DNA from: Ruminococcus sp. HUN007 | Lineage (GTDB): Bacteria; Bacillota; Clostridia; Oscillospirales; Ruminococcaceae | Assembly (NCBI RefSeq): GCF_000712055.1 | Contig: NZ_JOOA01000002.1 | Location: 1,240,001 to 1,304,000, forward strand | DNA length: 64,000 nt | Reading direction: 5' to 3' | Shown here: positions 47,092-55,009 of the stretch, in pieces | How positions within the stretch are numbered: position 1 is the stretch's first letter | Layout: the number at the start of each line of letters is the position of its first letter | The notes under the pieces: generated by a model | Database searches by the model: none | What the model saw: only the letters and a program-made list of their open reading frames with translations | What the model was told of the DNA's origin: nothing | Position numbers and translations under genes: made by a program

Positions 47092-48036
47092 TTATACATT
47101 TTCTATTCTGACACTGAATGAAATCCTGCCTATTTTCAGTACCGAACCGCTGAACAGTTCCGTCTCCTCGGTTATCTGCTCGCCGTCAACAAATGTGTGG
47201 TTGAGCGAATCAAGATCCTCGACGTATACCTTTGAATTTCTGCAGAAAATACGGCAGTGTTTCTGTGAAACGCTTCTTTCGTTGTATATGACTGCATCAG
47301 CAAGCGACTGGTTTCGACCAATGACAGACGGCTTCAGCGAAGATATTTCGATAACATGATCCTTGTCGGCGGTGTTTGTAAGAATGATCTTCTTTTCAGC
47401 ACTTTCTCTGAAAAGTATCCTTGTTGACATTGAATTAAGGACCGTTCCGGCATTTCCTTCCCTTTTCCTTGCAAGAGGTACCGTATAGTTCCTTTCCGGT
47501 TCGCCCTCATCCCCTGCTGATGACGGTGCTTTTTTCCTCCGGCGTGAATTTATGAAAAAGAATGCTCCGCCGAGCAGCATCATGACAATTACTGCTACAA
47601 GAATGATTCTCGTTCTCGCAAGCGAACGTTCCGCAGCAGCATAGCGCTGGTCTCCGGTATCCACCTCGGATTCGTACGTAACCTCGTTTTCGCCGTTTCC
47701 GAAAGTCATTGCTATTTTTTTGACTCCGCCTTCGCCGACTGCCTTTCCGTCAAGCTTTGCTTTTACAAGACACATGACCTCGCTTCCGGAATCCTGCTCG
47801 TCCTCCGGAAGCATCATTTTCATGTCCTCTGCGGAAACGACTGCGGTTATTTTAAGCTTCCTTCCGTCAGCTGTTACGGATCTTATCTCCATACTTTCGT
47901 CCGGCAGTTTTACCACGGCAGAATAAATACCGTCCTCATAGCTGCCGTCCACTATCCCCTCACCGGCTGCCTTCACCGGAACAGCACAGAACAAAAGTAA
48001 AAGTGCTGACGCAAAAGCCGCAAGTTTTCTTTTCAT
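47092..48036 (-). CDS. Membrane-anchored FHA-domain protein of the type VII-like locus
   Basis: 314 residues. Signal peptide 1-23 (LAAFASALLLLFCAVPVKA), an extracellular domain of about 125 residues, a membrane helix (IILVAVIVMMLLGGAFFFI, about 142-160), and a cytoplasmic FHA domain (about 225-312) with SVIGRNQSLADAVIY, SVSQKHCRIF and LNHTFVDG. FHA domains bind phosphothreonine. Last gene of the locus, 1 nt after its neighbour. One membrane span linking a cytoplasmic signalling domain to an outer domain recalls EssB/YukC, but no sequence match to EssB is seen. ATG at 48036 follows CAGGAG. Confidence 0.78.
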   Translation of the reverse strand: MKRKLAAFASALLLLFCAVPVKAAGEGIVDGSYEDGIYSAVVKLPDESMEIRSVTADGRKLKITAVVSAEDMKMMLPEDEQDSGSEVMCLVKAKLDGKAVGEGGVKKIAMTFGNGENEVTYESEVDTGDQRYAAAERSLARTRIILVAVIVMMLLGGAFFFINSRRRKKAPSSAGDEGEPERNYTVPLARKREGNAGTVLNSMSTRILFRESAEKKIILTNTADKDHVIEISSLKPSVIGRNQSLADAVIYNERSVSQKHCRIFCRNSKVYVEDLDSLNHTFVDGEQITEETELFSGSVLKIGRISFSVRIENV

Positions 48037-48037
48037 C

Positions 48038-48436
48038 TTAATTCTCCTGACTGTTTCTGAAAACAAGTGCTTCAAGTGCATCACTGTGCTTAACGCTCTT
48101 TCCGCACAGAAGTGCAGACGAAACTGCTTTCTTTGACTTTTCAACAACAACGCGCCCGCTCTGTTCAAAAACTGTTTTCTTCACGAGTGCACTTATTTTT
48201 TCCTCGGCACATTCAATGTTATCAGTCATGGCTGAAAGCACTGATGCCGCATTTTCAGCTGCTTCGGCTTCGGCAGAGAAGAGCCTGCCGATCCTGTTTC
48301 CTGCCTCCTCCGGAAGATCACCTGCAAGGCAGGCAGTGCGTACAAATTCCGCGTCGTCACGAAGATTTCCGGCAAATCTGTTAAAAGCCGAAATACAGTC
48401 TTCCATGTCCGGAAGACTTACAATTATCTTTTTCAT
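48038..48436 (-). CDS. Helical protein of the type VII-like locus, unknown function
   Basis: 132 residues, all-helical by composition, no membrane segment or signal peptide. Phrases: LPDMEDCISAFNRFAGNL and EAEAAENAASVLSAMTDNI. Size and helix content suit a long WXG100/LXG-like partner or chaperone, but no defining motif is present. 28 nt after the WXG100-like gene; ribosome site AAAGGA. Confidence 0.6.
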   Translation of the reverse strand: MKKIIVSLPDMEDCISAFNRFAGNLRDDAEFVRTACLAGDLPEEAGNRIGRLFSAEAEAAENAASVLSAMTDNIECAEEKISALVKKTVFEQSGRVVVEKSKKAVSSALLCGKSVKHSDALEALVFRNSQEN

Positions 48437-48464
48437 AGTATCCTTTCGAATATATCAGCATTTC

Positions 48465-48680
48465 CTAAAATGAAAAATCCGACAGTGCGCTTTTCTTTTC
48501 TTCCGTCTTCATTGCCGGATCGTCACGGAATTTTTCTGTCATTTTTCTTATGTAGTGAACCGAATCATCGAGCGATGAACAGAATACGGCCGAAGCATCG
48601 GAATCCCAGTTCTTTCTGAGTTCACTTCCGGTGATCTCAAGTTCACGTATCAGTCTGTCAAATTTTTCGTACTTCGTCAT
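48465..48680 (-). CDS. WXG100-like small protein
   Basis: 71 residues forming a helical hairpin: helix 1 TKYEKFDRLIRELEITGSEL, turn NWDSDAS in the place of the WxG turn (Trp-Asp-Ser), helix 2 AVFCSSLDDSVHYIRKMTEK. The C-terminus is short and ends SDFSF. WXG100 proteins are exported as dimers by type VII systems. It starts within the previous gene (23-nt overlap), with CAGGAG 6 nt before ATG at 48680. Confidence 0.62.
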   Translation of the reverse strand: MTKYEKFDRLIRELEITGSELRKNWDSDASAVFCSSLDDSVHYIRKMTEKFRDDPAMKTEEKKSALSDFSF

Positions 48681-48909
48681 ATATGTCTCCTGCACCTGAA
48701 ACGAACTTACCGCCGGCATCTTCATACTCTTCTCCCGCTTTTTCAAGCAGCTCTGCGTATCCGGCTATTATCTTCCCGCACTCCTCAAGGAATTTTCTGC
48801 ACTCACCGTTTTCCATAGTTTCGGTTTCGGCAAGCCATTCCCGGCTGTTTTTCGCAAGAACGGATGCGGCATTTTTCAGAGCTTCAGGAGATACCTTTAT
48901 TCTATCCAT
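48658..48909 (-). CDS. WXG100-like small helical protein
   Basis: 83 residues: MDRIKVSPEALKNAASVLA, a Trp in SREWLAETE, then a helix GKIIAGYAELLEKAGEEYED and the tail GAGDIYDEV. The length and opening I.VSPE.L are typical of WXG100 proteins (ESAT-6 family), though the turn motif is not a strict WxG. The tail's D-x-x-x-Y near the end may act as the YxxxD-like export signal seen in the family. It abuts the preceding gene with no gap. Confidence 0.65.
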   Translation of the reverse strand: MDRIKVSPEALKNAASVLAKNSREWLAETETMENGECRKFLEECGKIIAGYAELLEKAGEEYEDAGGKFVSGAGDIYDEVRKI

Positions 48910-49101
48910 TTATGCTTCTCCGTTCCCTGATTTTATTTCTTCACTGAGTTCCGAAAGCTTCGAATACATTCTGTCCGCACTTTTCAAAAGCAGGTCGTAG
49001 CCTTCTGCTTCACCGAAGTCAGCCAGTATCTCTCTTATATTCCGAAGCTCAGCGAGTCTGTCGTCTATCCTTTCCGACAGTTCATTAATTCTGCGTGTCA
49101 T
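48910..49101 (-). CDS. Small coiled-coil protein of the type VII-like locus
   Basis: 63 residues, almost entirely a charged helical hairpin: INELSERIDDRLAELRNIRE and LLKSADRMYSKLSELSEEI. No WxG. It overlaps the YukD-like gene by 17 nt. It may be another secretion partner; function unknown. Confidence 0.58.
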   Translation of the reverse strand: MTRRINELSERIDDRLAELRNIREILADFGEAEGYDLLLKSADRMYSKLSELSEEIKSGNGEA

Positions 49102-49372
49102 TTTTCTGCTCCTGTATCAGCATAAGTATGCTGCCGTTTGTTACTCCGTATTTTTCAAGCCTTTCCTCAGGATCAAGAGGAAGCCTTGATCCCGACGCAT
49201 AGAGAAGAAGCCCTTCATCATTAAGTATGACATCCGTCTTCAGCGCTTTCCGCACTTCGCCGGCTATCTTCAGTGCTGCTTCTCCTGCGGTAAGACCGGT
49301 ATCGACAACAAAATCGAACCGTCCCGAAACCACCGGGCAGACCACTTCGGTATTCACCCTTCTTTCACTCAT
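49085..49372 (-). CDS. YukD/EsaB-like ubiquitin-fold protein
   Basis: 95 residues. Beta-grasp pattern: strand FDFVVDTGL, helix TAGEAALKIAGEVRKAL, LLLYASGSRLPLDPEERL, GVTNGSILMLIQE. This is the YukD/EsaB layout, a small cytoplasmic protein that marks Firmicute (type VIIb) loci and tunes secretion. It has no C-terminal GlyGly. It overlaps its upstream neighbour by 8 nt; AAGGAG precedes the ATG. Confidence 0.78.
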   Translation of the reverse strand: MSERRVNTEVVCPVVSGRFDFVVDTGLTAGEAALKIAGEVRKALKTDVILNDEGLLLYASGSRLPLDPEERLEKYGVTNGSILMLIQEQKNDTQN

Positions 49373-49829
49373 GGCAAGGCTCCTTTAAGAATCCGGCAAG
49401 CTCATCATATACGTCTTTTCCGCCTCTTATGACCTTAAGATCATAAGCCTTAAGCTCTGTGCCGAGTTCTGTCCTTTCCTCGTCAGATGCTGCCGCGCAG
49501 AGGCTGTACTCCATCCCGAAGGCCGTATTCAGTTTAAGCATCACGATCAGATCAGCCGAACAGTAGACCCATACTCCGGAGCCAGTATCAGCAAGAGCCA
49601 GCGGTGCTGCGTAGATGTGTTTCATCATAAGTGCCATTCCGTTTTCAGGCGATACAGTATCAGTTCCTGCGTTTACAAATCCCTTTTTATGCAGTGTTTC
49701 CGCAGTCTCGTCATATTCCTCACGACTTATGAAAATGTCGCCGAATTTCTGTTCAAGACTTCCGGCATCGCCGAAAAGATCAAGCAGAAGAACAAGTTCC
49801 TTCTTTTTCAGTCTGTATGATATACTCAT
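49365..49829 (-). CDS. Protein of the type VII-like locus, unknown function
   Basis: 154 residues, soluble alpha/beta. The first part looks like a small winged-helix-like region (LKKKELVLLLDLFG, FISREEYDETAETLHKKGF); the rest has GVWVYCSADLIVML and KVIRGGKDVYDELAGFL. The pattern (N-terminal winged helix, then a beta-rich half) is like EspG-type chaperones of ESX systems, but this is only a resemblance. It overlaps the LytTR gene by 4 nt. Confidence 0.6.
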   Translation of the reverse strand: MSISYRLKKKELVLLLDLFGDAGSLEQKFGDIFISREEYDETAETLHKKGFVNAGTDTVSPENGMALMMKHIYAAPLALADTGSGVWVYCSADLIVMLKLNTAFGMEYSLCAAASDEERTELGTELKAYDLKVIRGGKDVYDELAGFLKEPCHE

Positions 49830-50590
49830 GAAGATTCTCCCCCGTAAAGGTTACTTACATAACACTTTTTCAAGTCCGAACTGTAGTTACGCGAGAAAAA
49901 GACCTCGCTTCCGTCGTTCATCAAAATTACTCTCTCGTGATAGTCTATCGATTTTATGAAGCGGACGTTGATAACATAGCTGCGGTGAACACGGACAAAA
50001 TACTCCGGCGCCTCTTTCATTATCGCATCCAGCGAATCATAAAACTCATATGACTGTGATACAGTGTGGAAAGTTATCCTCTTGCTCTGGACCTCGATCA
50101 TGTATATGTTGTCAAAGCTTTCGGTAAAGTCTTCGAACCTTATCCTGAACCGGTAGCTCGGAACAGGAGTCTGAACGGGAGTGCTGCTTACGGAAATGGA
50201 ACTGATATATCTTGTATAATCCTCGTAAATGTCACGCAGCAGTGAACCGATATGTTCTTCATCTGCATTTTCAAGAAGTATGCCCGACGGTCTGAATGAA
50301 GGCCGGACTATACCGTACATATCCTCGAAGGAATCAAGTACCAGTACAGTGTAACTGTTCCCTTCGGCGTCATCGATCCGTTTTCTGATATTCTCAAATC
50401 TGTCGTCATTCTTTATCACGAAAAGAGATGATCCGTCGGCTCCGGAAATGATAACTGAAAACTGTTCCTCATCGGAACAGCAGCCGCCGTCAAATATGCT
50501 GAGACGCTTCTCTTTTATCTGACTTAAGCACCGTTTATGCAGCCGCCTTCCGTTCAGCTCATTACTGTTGTATCCGTAAAGATTCAGCAT
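49826..50590 (-). CDS. LytTR-domain DNA-binding protein within the type VII-like locus
   Basis: 254 residues. The C-terminal about 100 residues are a LytTR domain: IYMIEVQSKRITFHT, SLDAIMKEAPEYFVRVHRSY, VINVRFIKSIDYHERVILMN and a final FFSRNY. The N-terminal 140 residues are not a receiver domain and I do not recognise them. It is translated by overlap with essC (7 nt), which ties its level to the secretion ATPase. Likely a local transcription regulator of this locus. Confidence 0.8.
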   Translation of the reverse strand: MLNLYGYNSNELNGRRLHKRCLSQIKEKRLSIFDGGCCSDEEQFSVIISGADGSSLFVIKNDDRFENIRKRIDDAEGNSYTVLVLDSFEDMYGIVRPSFRPSGILLENADEEHIGSLLRDIYEDYTRYISSISVSSTPVQTPVPSYRFRIRFEDFTESFDNIYMIEVQSKRITFHTVSQSYEFYDSLDAIMKEAPEYFVRVHRSYVINVRFIKSIDYHERVILMNDGSEVFFSRNYSSDLKKCYVSNLYGGESS

Positions 50591-53500
50591 ACCGCACCTC
50601 CTTTTTCAAACGCTTTTATAAATACGCTGTTCGCATATTCCGAACCGGACACATTTCCTGTGATGAAGGTCACACCGAAGCCGCTTCCGCCTTTAAGGAA
50701 CTTTTCAGTGATAAGTGCCATGTCTTCGTTTCCTTCTGCATAAATGCATTTACAGAAACTGTCCGGATCTTCTGTTATGACATAAACATCTTCGCCGTCA
50801 AAGCTTCCTGATATCCTTCGCGCAGTCGCACGCTCCGAAAAAATATCCTTTAGTTTCAGAAGCAGGTCATAGGCTCCGTCACGGCCTTTGAAACATTCAG
50901 CGCCCTCTGCCCCGGAACTGTCTTCTGACCAGAAAAGCACTCTTCCTTCTGCAGAATACCTGTTTACCAGTCCGGTATATCCTGCGTGGTCAGAAACATT
51001 TTCCTTTATGCAGAAAGTGTCCTTTACAATGACCGCGCCGGCGTATGAAGCGTTGACCCTGTCGCAGAAAGCAAGCAGTGATGAATATTTCTCCCTGCCC
51101 TTTCCCGTACAGCAGACCGTTCCCTGGAATGAAAGCACCCTCCGGTCGGAAAGATAAAGTCCGCGTCCCGGACAGAAAGGAAGATTTCCTTCAGGGCGTA
51201 CTCCGAGAAGATCAGTGTAATCAGATCTGTCATTCTGTTCAAAGGTTATGACCGTCTTATAATTCTGACGGGTCTTAAGTCTTATGTCCGCAGCCTGCTT
51301 AACGGTAATGACAAATATGATCCCATACCGGACGCATTCACCTGCAAGCCTTGCCGCCTGTTCCTCCGCAGCCGGATAAAGATCCTTAAGGACCCCGTAG
51401 CCGTCGATCACCACAAGTTCAAGGCACAGATCATCACTTATCTCCATGTATTCACTGTAATCGGAAACATGGAACGCGGAAAATTTTCTTTTTCTTCTCT
51501 CGACTTCCCCGCGTATCTCATCAAGAAGGCCGGTAAGTTCCCTTTCATCAGGCGATGAAATAGCTGCCGCCGAATGTCTGAGCCTGCCGAAAACTGATAT
51601 TACTCCTGCAGTAAAGTCGACAGTCTTTATCACTATTCTTTCCGGCGGATAATTCTCCGCAAGGAAGCTTAATGCGGAAGCGAGGAACATGGTCTTTCCG
51701 CTTCCTGCCACGCCGGAAACCAGAATATTTCCAGTCGTGTAAAGATCGAACACTGTCGGGAAGACTGCCTGATTTTCCGGATCATCGGTAACGCCGGCTG
51801 CAAAAACGAGGCCGTCATCAAGCGGTATATTTCCGTATTTGCCGATATCTTCTGACGGAATGAGCGTTCCCGGAGCCTCGCGCCACACCTGACGTGCCGG
51901 AGCAATACCGTTTTCCGCGCAGTATCTTTCTGTTATTTCAGTAAGAACATCGAGTTCCGTAATTCCGTCTTCTTCACATTTTTCTTCACGGTCATTTACA
52001 GGAGTACCGTCATGACGGATCATAAAAGCAGTAAGCTTCTCTCCTTCCGGAGAATACCGCGCACCTGAGTAGCCTGTCTGAACAAGGGTCATGCCCTCTG
52101 AATTTCCGCACCGAACAAGAGCGCGTCCGGCGTTTTCAATGAAAGCCGCATCCGGCTTTTCGATAAGACTTATACTGTCTTCCCTGTCCCTGACCTTCAG
52201 ACAGATCCTGAAACCGGAGTTACTTCGGATCTCGTCATCGACAACGCCGGAAGGACGCTGTGTTGCAAGCAGAAGGTGTATTCCGAGGCTTCGGCCCACA
52301 CGTGAGATACTCACAAGCTCGCTTATAAAATCAGGCTGTTCCTTTTTTAGTTCCGCAAACTCATCGCAGATTATCACAAGATGAGGCAGAGCCTCCTCCG
52401 CCTTTCCGTTTTCATACAGCTTAAGATAGGCGTCGATATGGCTCACATCATACTTTTTAAAAATTACCTGACGTTTTCTTATTTCGCCTGAAAGCGACAC
52501 GAGGATTCTTCCGGTCTCATTTCTTTTGTCAGAAAGATTTGTAAGGATACCGGCCACATGGGGAAGTCCTTCAAACACACGTGACATACCGCCGCCTTTA
52601 TAATCGATAAGGACGAAAGCCACCTGGTCAGGACTGTATCCCAGAGCCAGCGAAAGAATGAGGGTCTGGATAAGCTCCGATTTTCCCGAACCGGTAGTAC
52701 CGGCAATAAGGCCGTGAGGACCGTGGCCTGTTTCGTGAAGATCAAGGAAATACGGCTTTCCGGAACTGTCGGTGCCTATGAGTGCCCTGATGCTTTCGTA
52801 CGATCTGTTTCTTCTGTAGTTTCCCCTGATATCATGTATATCCGCATCCGAATTTTCATACATTCCGGTAAAGGAAAGGGTGTCGGGCAGACGTTCTCCG
52901 CCTTCGTCACCGGTACCGGAACCTGCCATCAGCCTTGCATATGAAAGGGCACTTTCAGGGCTGATGCTTTCACGCCTGTCCGTTACGACTGTTTTTTCAG
53001 GTCCTGAAAAAACGGGACTCTCATCATCTGAATATCTGCAGATAATGAAAACTACCTTTCCTTCCCTGTCGGAATTAAGATATTTTTTCACTTCAGGAGA
53101 TGAAAGAAGAGATTCATCCTCAGAGAAAACGATCAGATAATGACTGATGGTCTCACGCTTCAAATACGATGAGATGATCTCTTCCATGTGTCTGGCTGAA
53201 AGGTCATCAAATCCGGTGAAACGCACCTTTCTGTCAGCTGAAAAAGTGTGCGGCAGCCACTTTACAAAAGACACGCCGTCAGTGTCATCGCCCGGTAAAA
53301 CGAACATCATCTTTACGTTCTCAGGATCGAATGACGCGGATATCTTCACCGCCATGCCGCGTATAAATTCCGTCAGCGCTTCACGTTTTCCGGTGACATG
53401 AAAGACCTTTCCCGTTTTAAGGTCAGCTTCTGCCGGAACACCGTCGGCATAACGGTATTTTCTTGCAAGCTCCGCGATATGCTTGTCCGGATTTCCGCCG

Positions 53501-54630
53501 GTCTTTATAAACCTTTCAAAAGAGGCTTTTCCCGTACCGACACGCACCTTAAGGAAATCCTCGTCAGACGGCGGAACGATCCTCCTTCTTCCTTCAGCAA
53601 ACATATGAGCCGCTTCTCTTGCATCAGGAAAGTGTTCGTTCATCATCAGACGGTAGTTTTCCTGCTTTTCTGCAAGCAGCTGCTCATATTTTTTCAGTTC
53701 GTCCTGACGGTCTGAACTGTCGCGCTTAGCCGTTATCATCCCGGAAACACGTTCGGCGCCAAGCCAGATGCCTGTAACTGCTGCCGTACCGGCCGCAAAA
53801 GCCGCAAGGGTCTGCAGTACAGTCAGAGCACCCCTGAAGGCCGCCGCAGCAGAAAGGACCGCTGATGCCGGGACTGCTGTCTTCATTATTTCAGAAACGC
53901 CGTGTTTCTTTTGTCCGGTCGCCAATGCTGCAGGAAGTTCGAGTTCAGCTTCACAGTCCTTTTCAGAAAGTGAAAAACTGCGCAGACTTTCCTTCTTAAC
54001 TGCAGTGCTCTTTCTTCCGGCCGAAGTTTCGTAACCGGTACCGGCCTTTACGAGTCTGTGCCCTGCGAAATAACTGTTTTTCTGTACTGCTATGGAATCT
54101 CCGGCGAAAACGATCTTTGCACCGAATATCCAGATCATATCGAAGGGATCAAGCTGGCGTTTTCCCCCGGTCTTTTTTCCGTTTACAAACACGCCGTTCT
54201 CACTGAGGTCCTTAATGCTGAACACACCGCCGTCGCAGCTTATCTCAGCATGTCTGCGGCTGATGTAATCGCCTTTTACGACAATATCGCAGTCGTCCCC
54301 GCTTCCGACTGTCAGAGATCTTTCAGGACAGAAACTTTCAAAGCAGACGGATTTTTCGTCAAGCGAAGACACAAACAGGGCACCGGTGAGTACAGTGCCT
54401 TTTATCTCTATTTCATTGCAGTGTCCGTCACGTATCACGTCATCACCTGTAACCAGGATGCTGCCGTCATTTTTTATGCGCCACTTTCCTCCGGACTTTT
54501 CAAAGGAAATCACGCAGTCTTTCTTTTTCGTCAGATCAGAAATATCTATGAAATTTTCATTCCCGTCATCAAGTGACAGAATACGCTCACAGACTCTGTC
54601 TCTGAAAATCAGCTGTATTGAATAGTACAT
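50584..54630 (-). CDS. essC: EssC-like type VII secretion ATPase (FHA-FHA-TM-FtsK/SpoIIIE)
   Basis: 1348 residues. Two FHA-like domains in residues 1-190; the second has LTVGSGDDCDIV, YISRRHAEISCDG and LSENGVFVNG. One or two membrane helices at about 255-297 (AAFRGALTVLQTLAAFAAG). Then FtsK/SpoIIIE ATPase domains: Walker A AGTTGSGKSEL (643-653) with Walker B LVIICDEFAEL (751-761), and Walker A SGVAGSGKTMF (972-982) with a degenerate Walker B VVIDGYGVL. The last 150 residues look like a third domain without a Walker A. This is the EssC/YukBA plan of type VIIb secretion. First gene of the locus; ATG at 54630 follows AAGGA, and an in-frame start at 54690 lies in the upstream terminator. Confidence 0.9.
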   Translation of the reverse strand: MYYSIQLIFRDRVCERILSLDDGNENFIDISDLTKKKDCVISFEKSGGKWRIKNDGSILVTGDDVIRDGHCNEIEIKGTVLTGALFVSSLDEKSVCFESFCPERSLTVGSGDDCDIVVKGDYISRRHAEISCDGGVFSIKDLSENGVFVNGKKTGGKRQLDPFDMIWIFGAKIVFAGDSIAVQKNSYFAGHRLVKAGTGYETSAGRKSTAVKKESLRSFSLSEKDCEAELELPAALATGQKKHGVSEIMKTAVPASAVLSAAAAFRGALTVLQTLAAFAAGTAAVTGIWLGAERVSGMITAKRDSSDRQDELKKYEQLLAEKQENYRLMMNEHFPDAREAAHMFAEGRRRIVPPSDEDFLKVRVGTGKASFERFIKTGGNPDKHIAELARKYRYADGVPAEADLKTGKVFHVTGKREALTEFIRGMAVKISASFDPENVKMMFVLPGDDTDGVSFVKWLPHTFSADRKVRFTGFDDLSARHMEEIISSYLKRETISHYLIVFSEDESLLSSPEVKKYLNSDREGKVVFIICRYSDDESPVFSGPEKTVVTDRRESISPESALSYARLMAGSGTGDEGGERLPDTLSFTGMYENSDADIHDIRGNYRRNRSYESIRALIGTDSSGKPYFLDLHETGHGPHGLIAGTTGSGKSELIQTLILSLALGYSPDQVAFVLIDYKGGGMSRVFEGLPHVAGILTNLSDKRNETGRILVSLSGEIRKRQVIFKKYDVSHIDAYLKLYENGKAEEALPHLVIICDEFAELKKEQPDFISELVSISRVGRSLGIHLLLATQRPSGVVDDEIRSNSGFRICLKVRDREDSISLIEKPDAAFIENAGRALVRCGNSEGMTLVQTGYSGARYSPEGEKLTAFMIRHDGTPVNDREEKCEEDGITELDVLTEITERYCAENGIAPARQVWREAPGTLIPSEDIGKYGNIPLDDGLVFAAGVTDDPENQAVFPTVFDLYTTGNILVSGVAGSGKTMFLASALSFLAENYPPERIVIKTVDFTAGVISVFGRLRHSAAAISSPDERELTGLLDEIRGEVERRKRKFSAFHVSDYSEYMEISDDLCLELVVIDGYGVLKDLYPAAEEQAARLAGECVRYGIIFVITVKQAADIRLKTRQNYKTVITFEQNDRSDYTDLLGVRPEGNLPFCPGRGLYLSDRRVLSFQGTVCCTGKGREKYSSLLAFCDRVNASYAGAVIVKDTFCIKENVSDHAGYTGLVNRYSAEGRVLFWSEDSSGAEGAECFKGRDGAYDLLLKLKDIFSERATARRISGSFDGEDVYVITEDPDSFCKCIYAEGNEDMALITEKFLKGGSGFGVTFITGNVSGSEYANSVFIKAFEKGGAVC

Positions 54631-54665
54631 TTTTTTCCTTAGGTTTTTACTGTTATTCCGAAAGA

Positions 54666-54697
54666 AACCGGTACAGCAAAATGACTGCACCGGTCCG
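54666..54697 (-). terminator. Possible terminator between the TSCPD gene and essC
   Basis: Stem ACCGGTGCAG / CTGTACCGGT with a T-rich stretch (TTTCTTTC) on the minus strand. It should end the PHP-TSCPD transcript, but no convincing promoter was found between it and essC, so read-through is possible. Confidence 0.6.
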
Positions 54698-54761
54698 ATA
54701 GTTTATCTTTTCAAAAAGAGTTCACCGGTCTGTCCGCAGATCAGTGTTCCCCCCCGTCTGA

Positions 54762-55004
54762 TCATAAATATGCTTTTACAGCCTTAGCGAGCTGGTCAGG
54801 ACATGATGTGCCCTTGCCGTTACAGTCGATGCCTTCGAGTCTTGCGACAACATCTTCGATCTTCATGCCTTCGACGAGGCTTGCAATACCCTTGAGATTA
54901 CCGTTGCATCCTCCTGTTACTTTAAGGTTTCTTATAATTCCGTCTTCAATGTCGAAGTTCATATTTCTTGAGCACACGCCCTTAGGTGTGAAATTTACGT
55001 TCAT
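54762..55004 (-). CDS. TSCPD-domain small protein (TIGR03905-like)
   Basis: 80 residues with four conserved cysteines: VCSRNM, GGCNGNLKGI, GIDCNG and the name-giving TSCPDQLAKA. The family resembles the C-terminal domain of some ribonucleotide reductases and is of unknown function; metal binding is likely. It starts 5 nt after the PHP gene. Confidence 0.82.
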   Translation of the reverse strand: MNVNFTPKGVCSRNMNFDIEDGIIRNLKVTGGCNGNLKGIASLVEGMKIEDVVARLEGIDCNGKGTSCPDQLAKAVKAYL

Positions 55005-55009
55005 GATAA

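Noticed and set aside
48658..49372. YukD-like protein as a ubiquitin-type modifier
   Set aside because: It lacks a C-terminal GlyGly and no activating enzyme is nearby; the YukD/EsaB role fits better.
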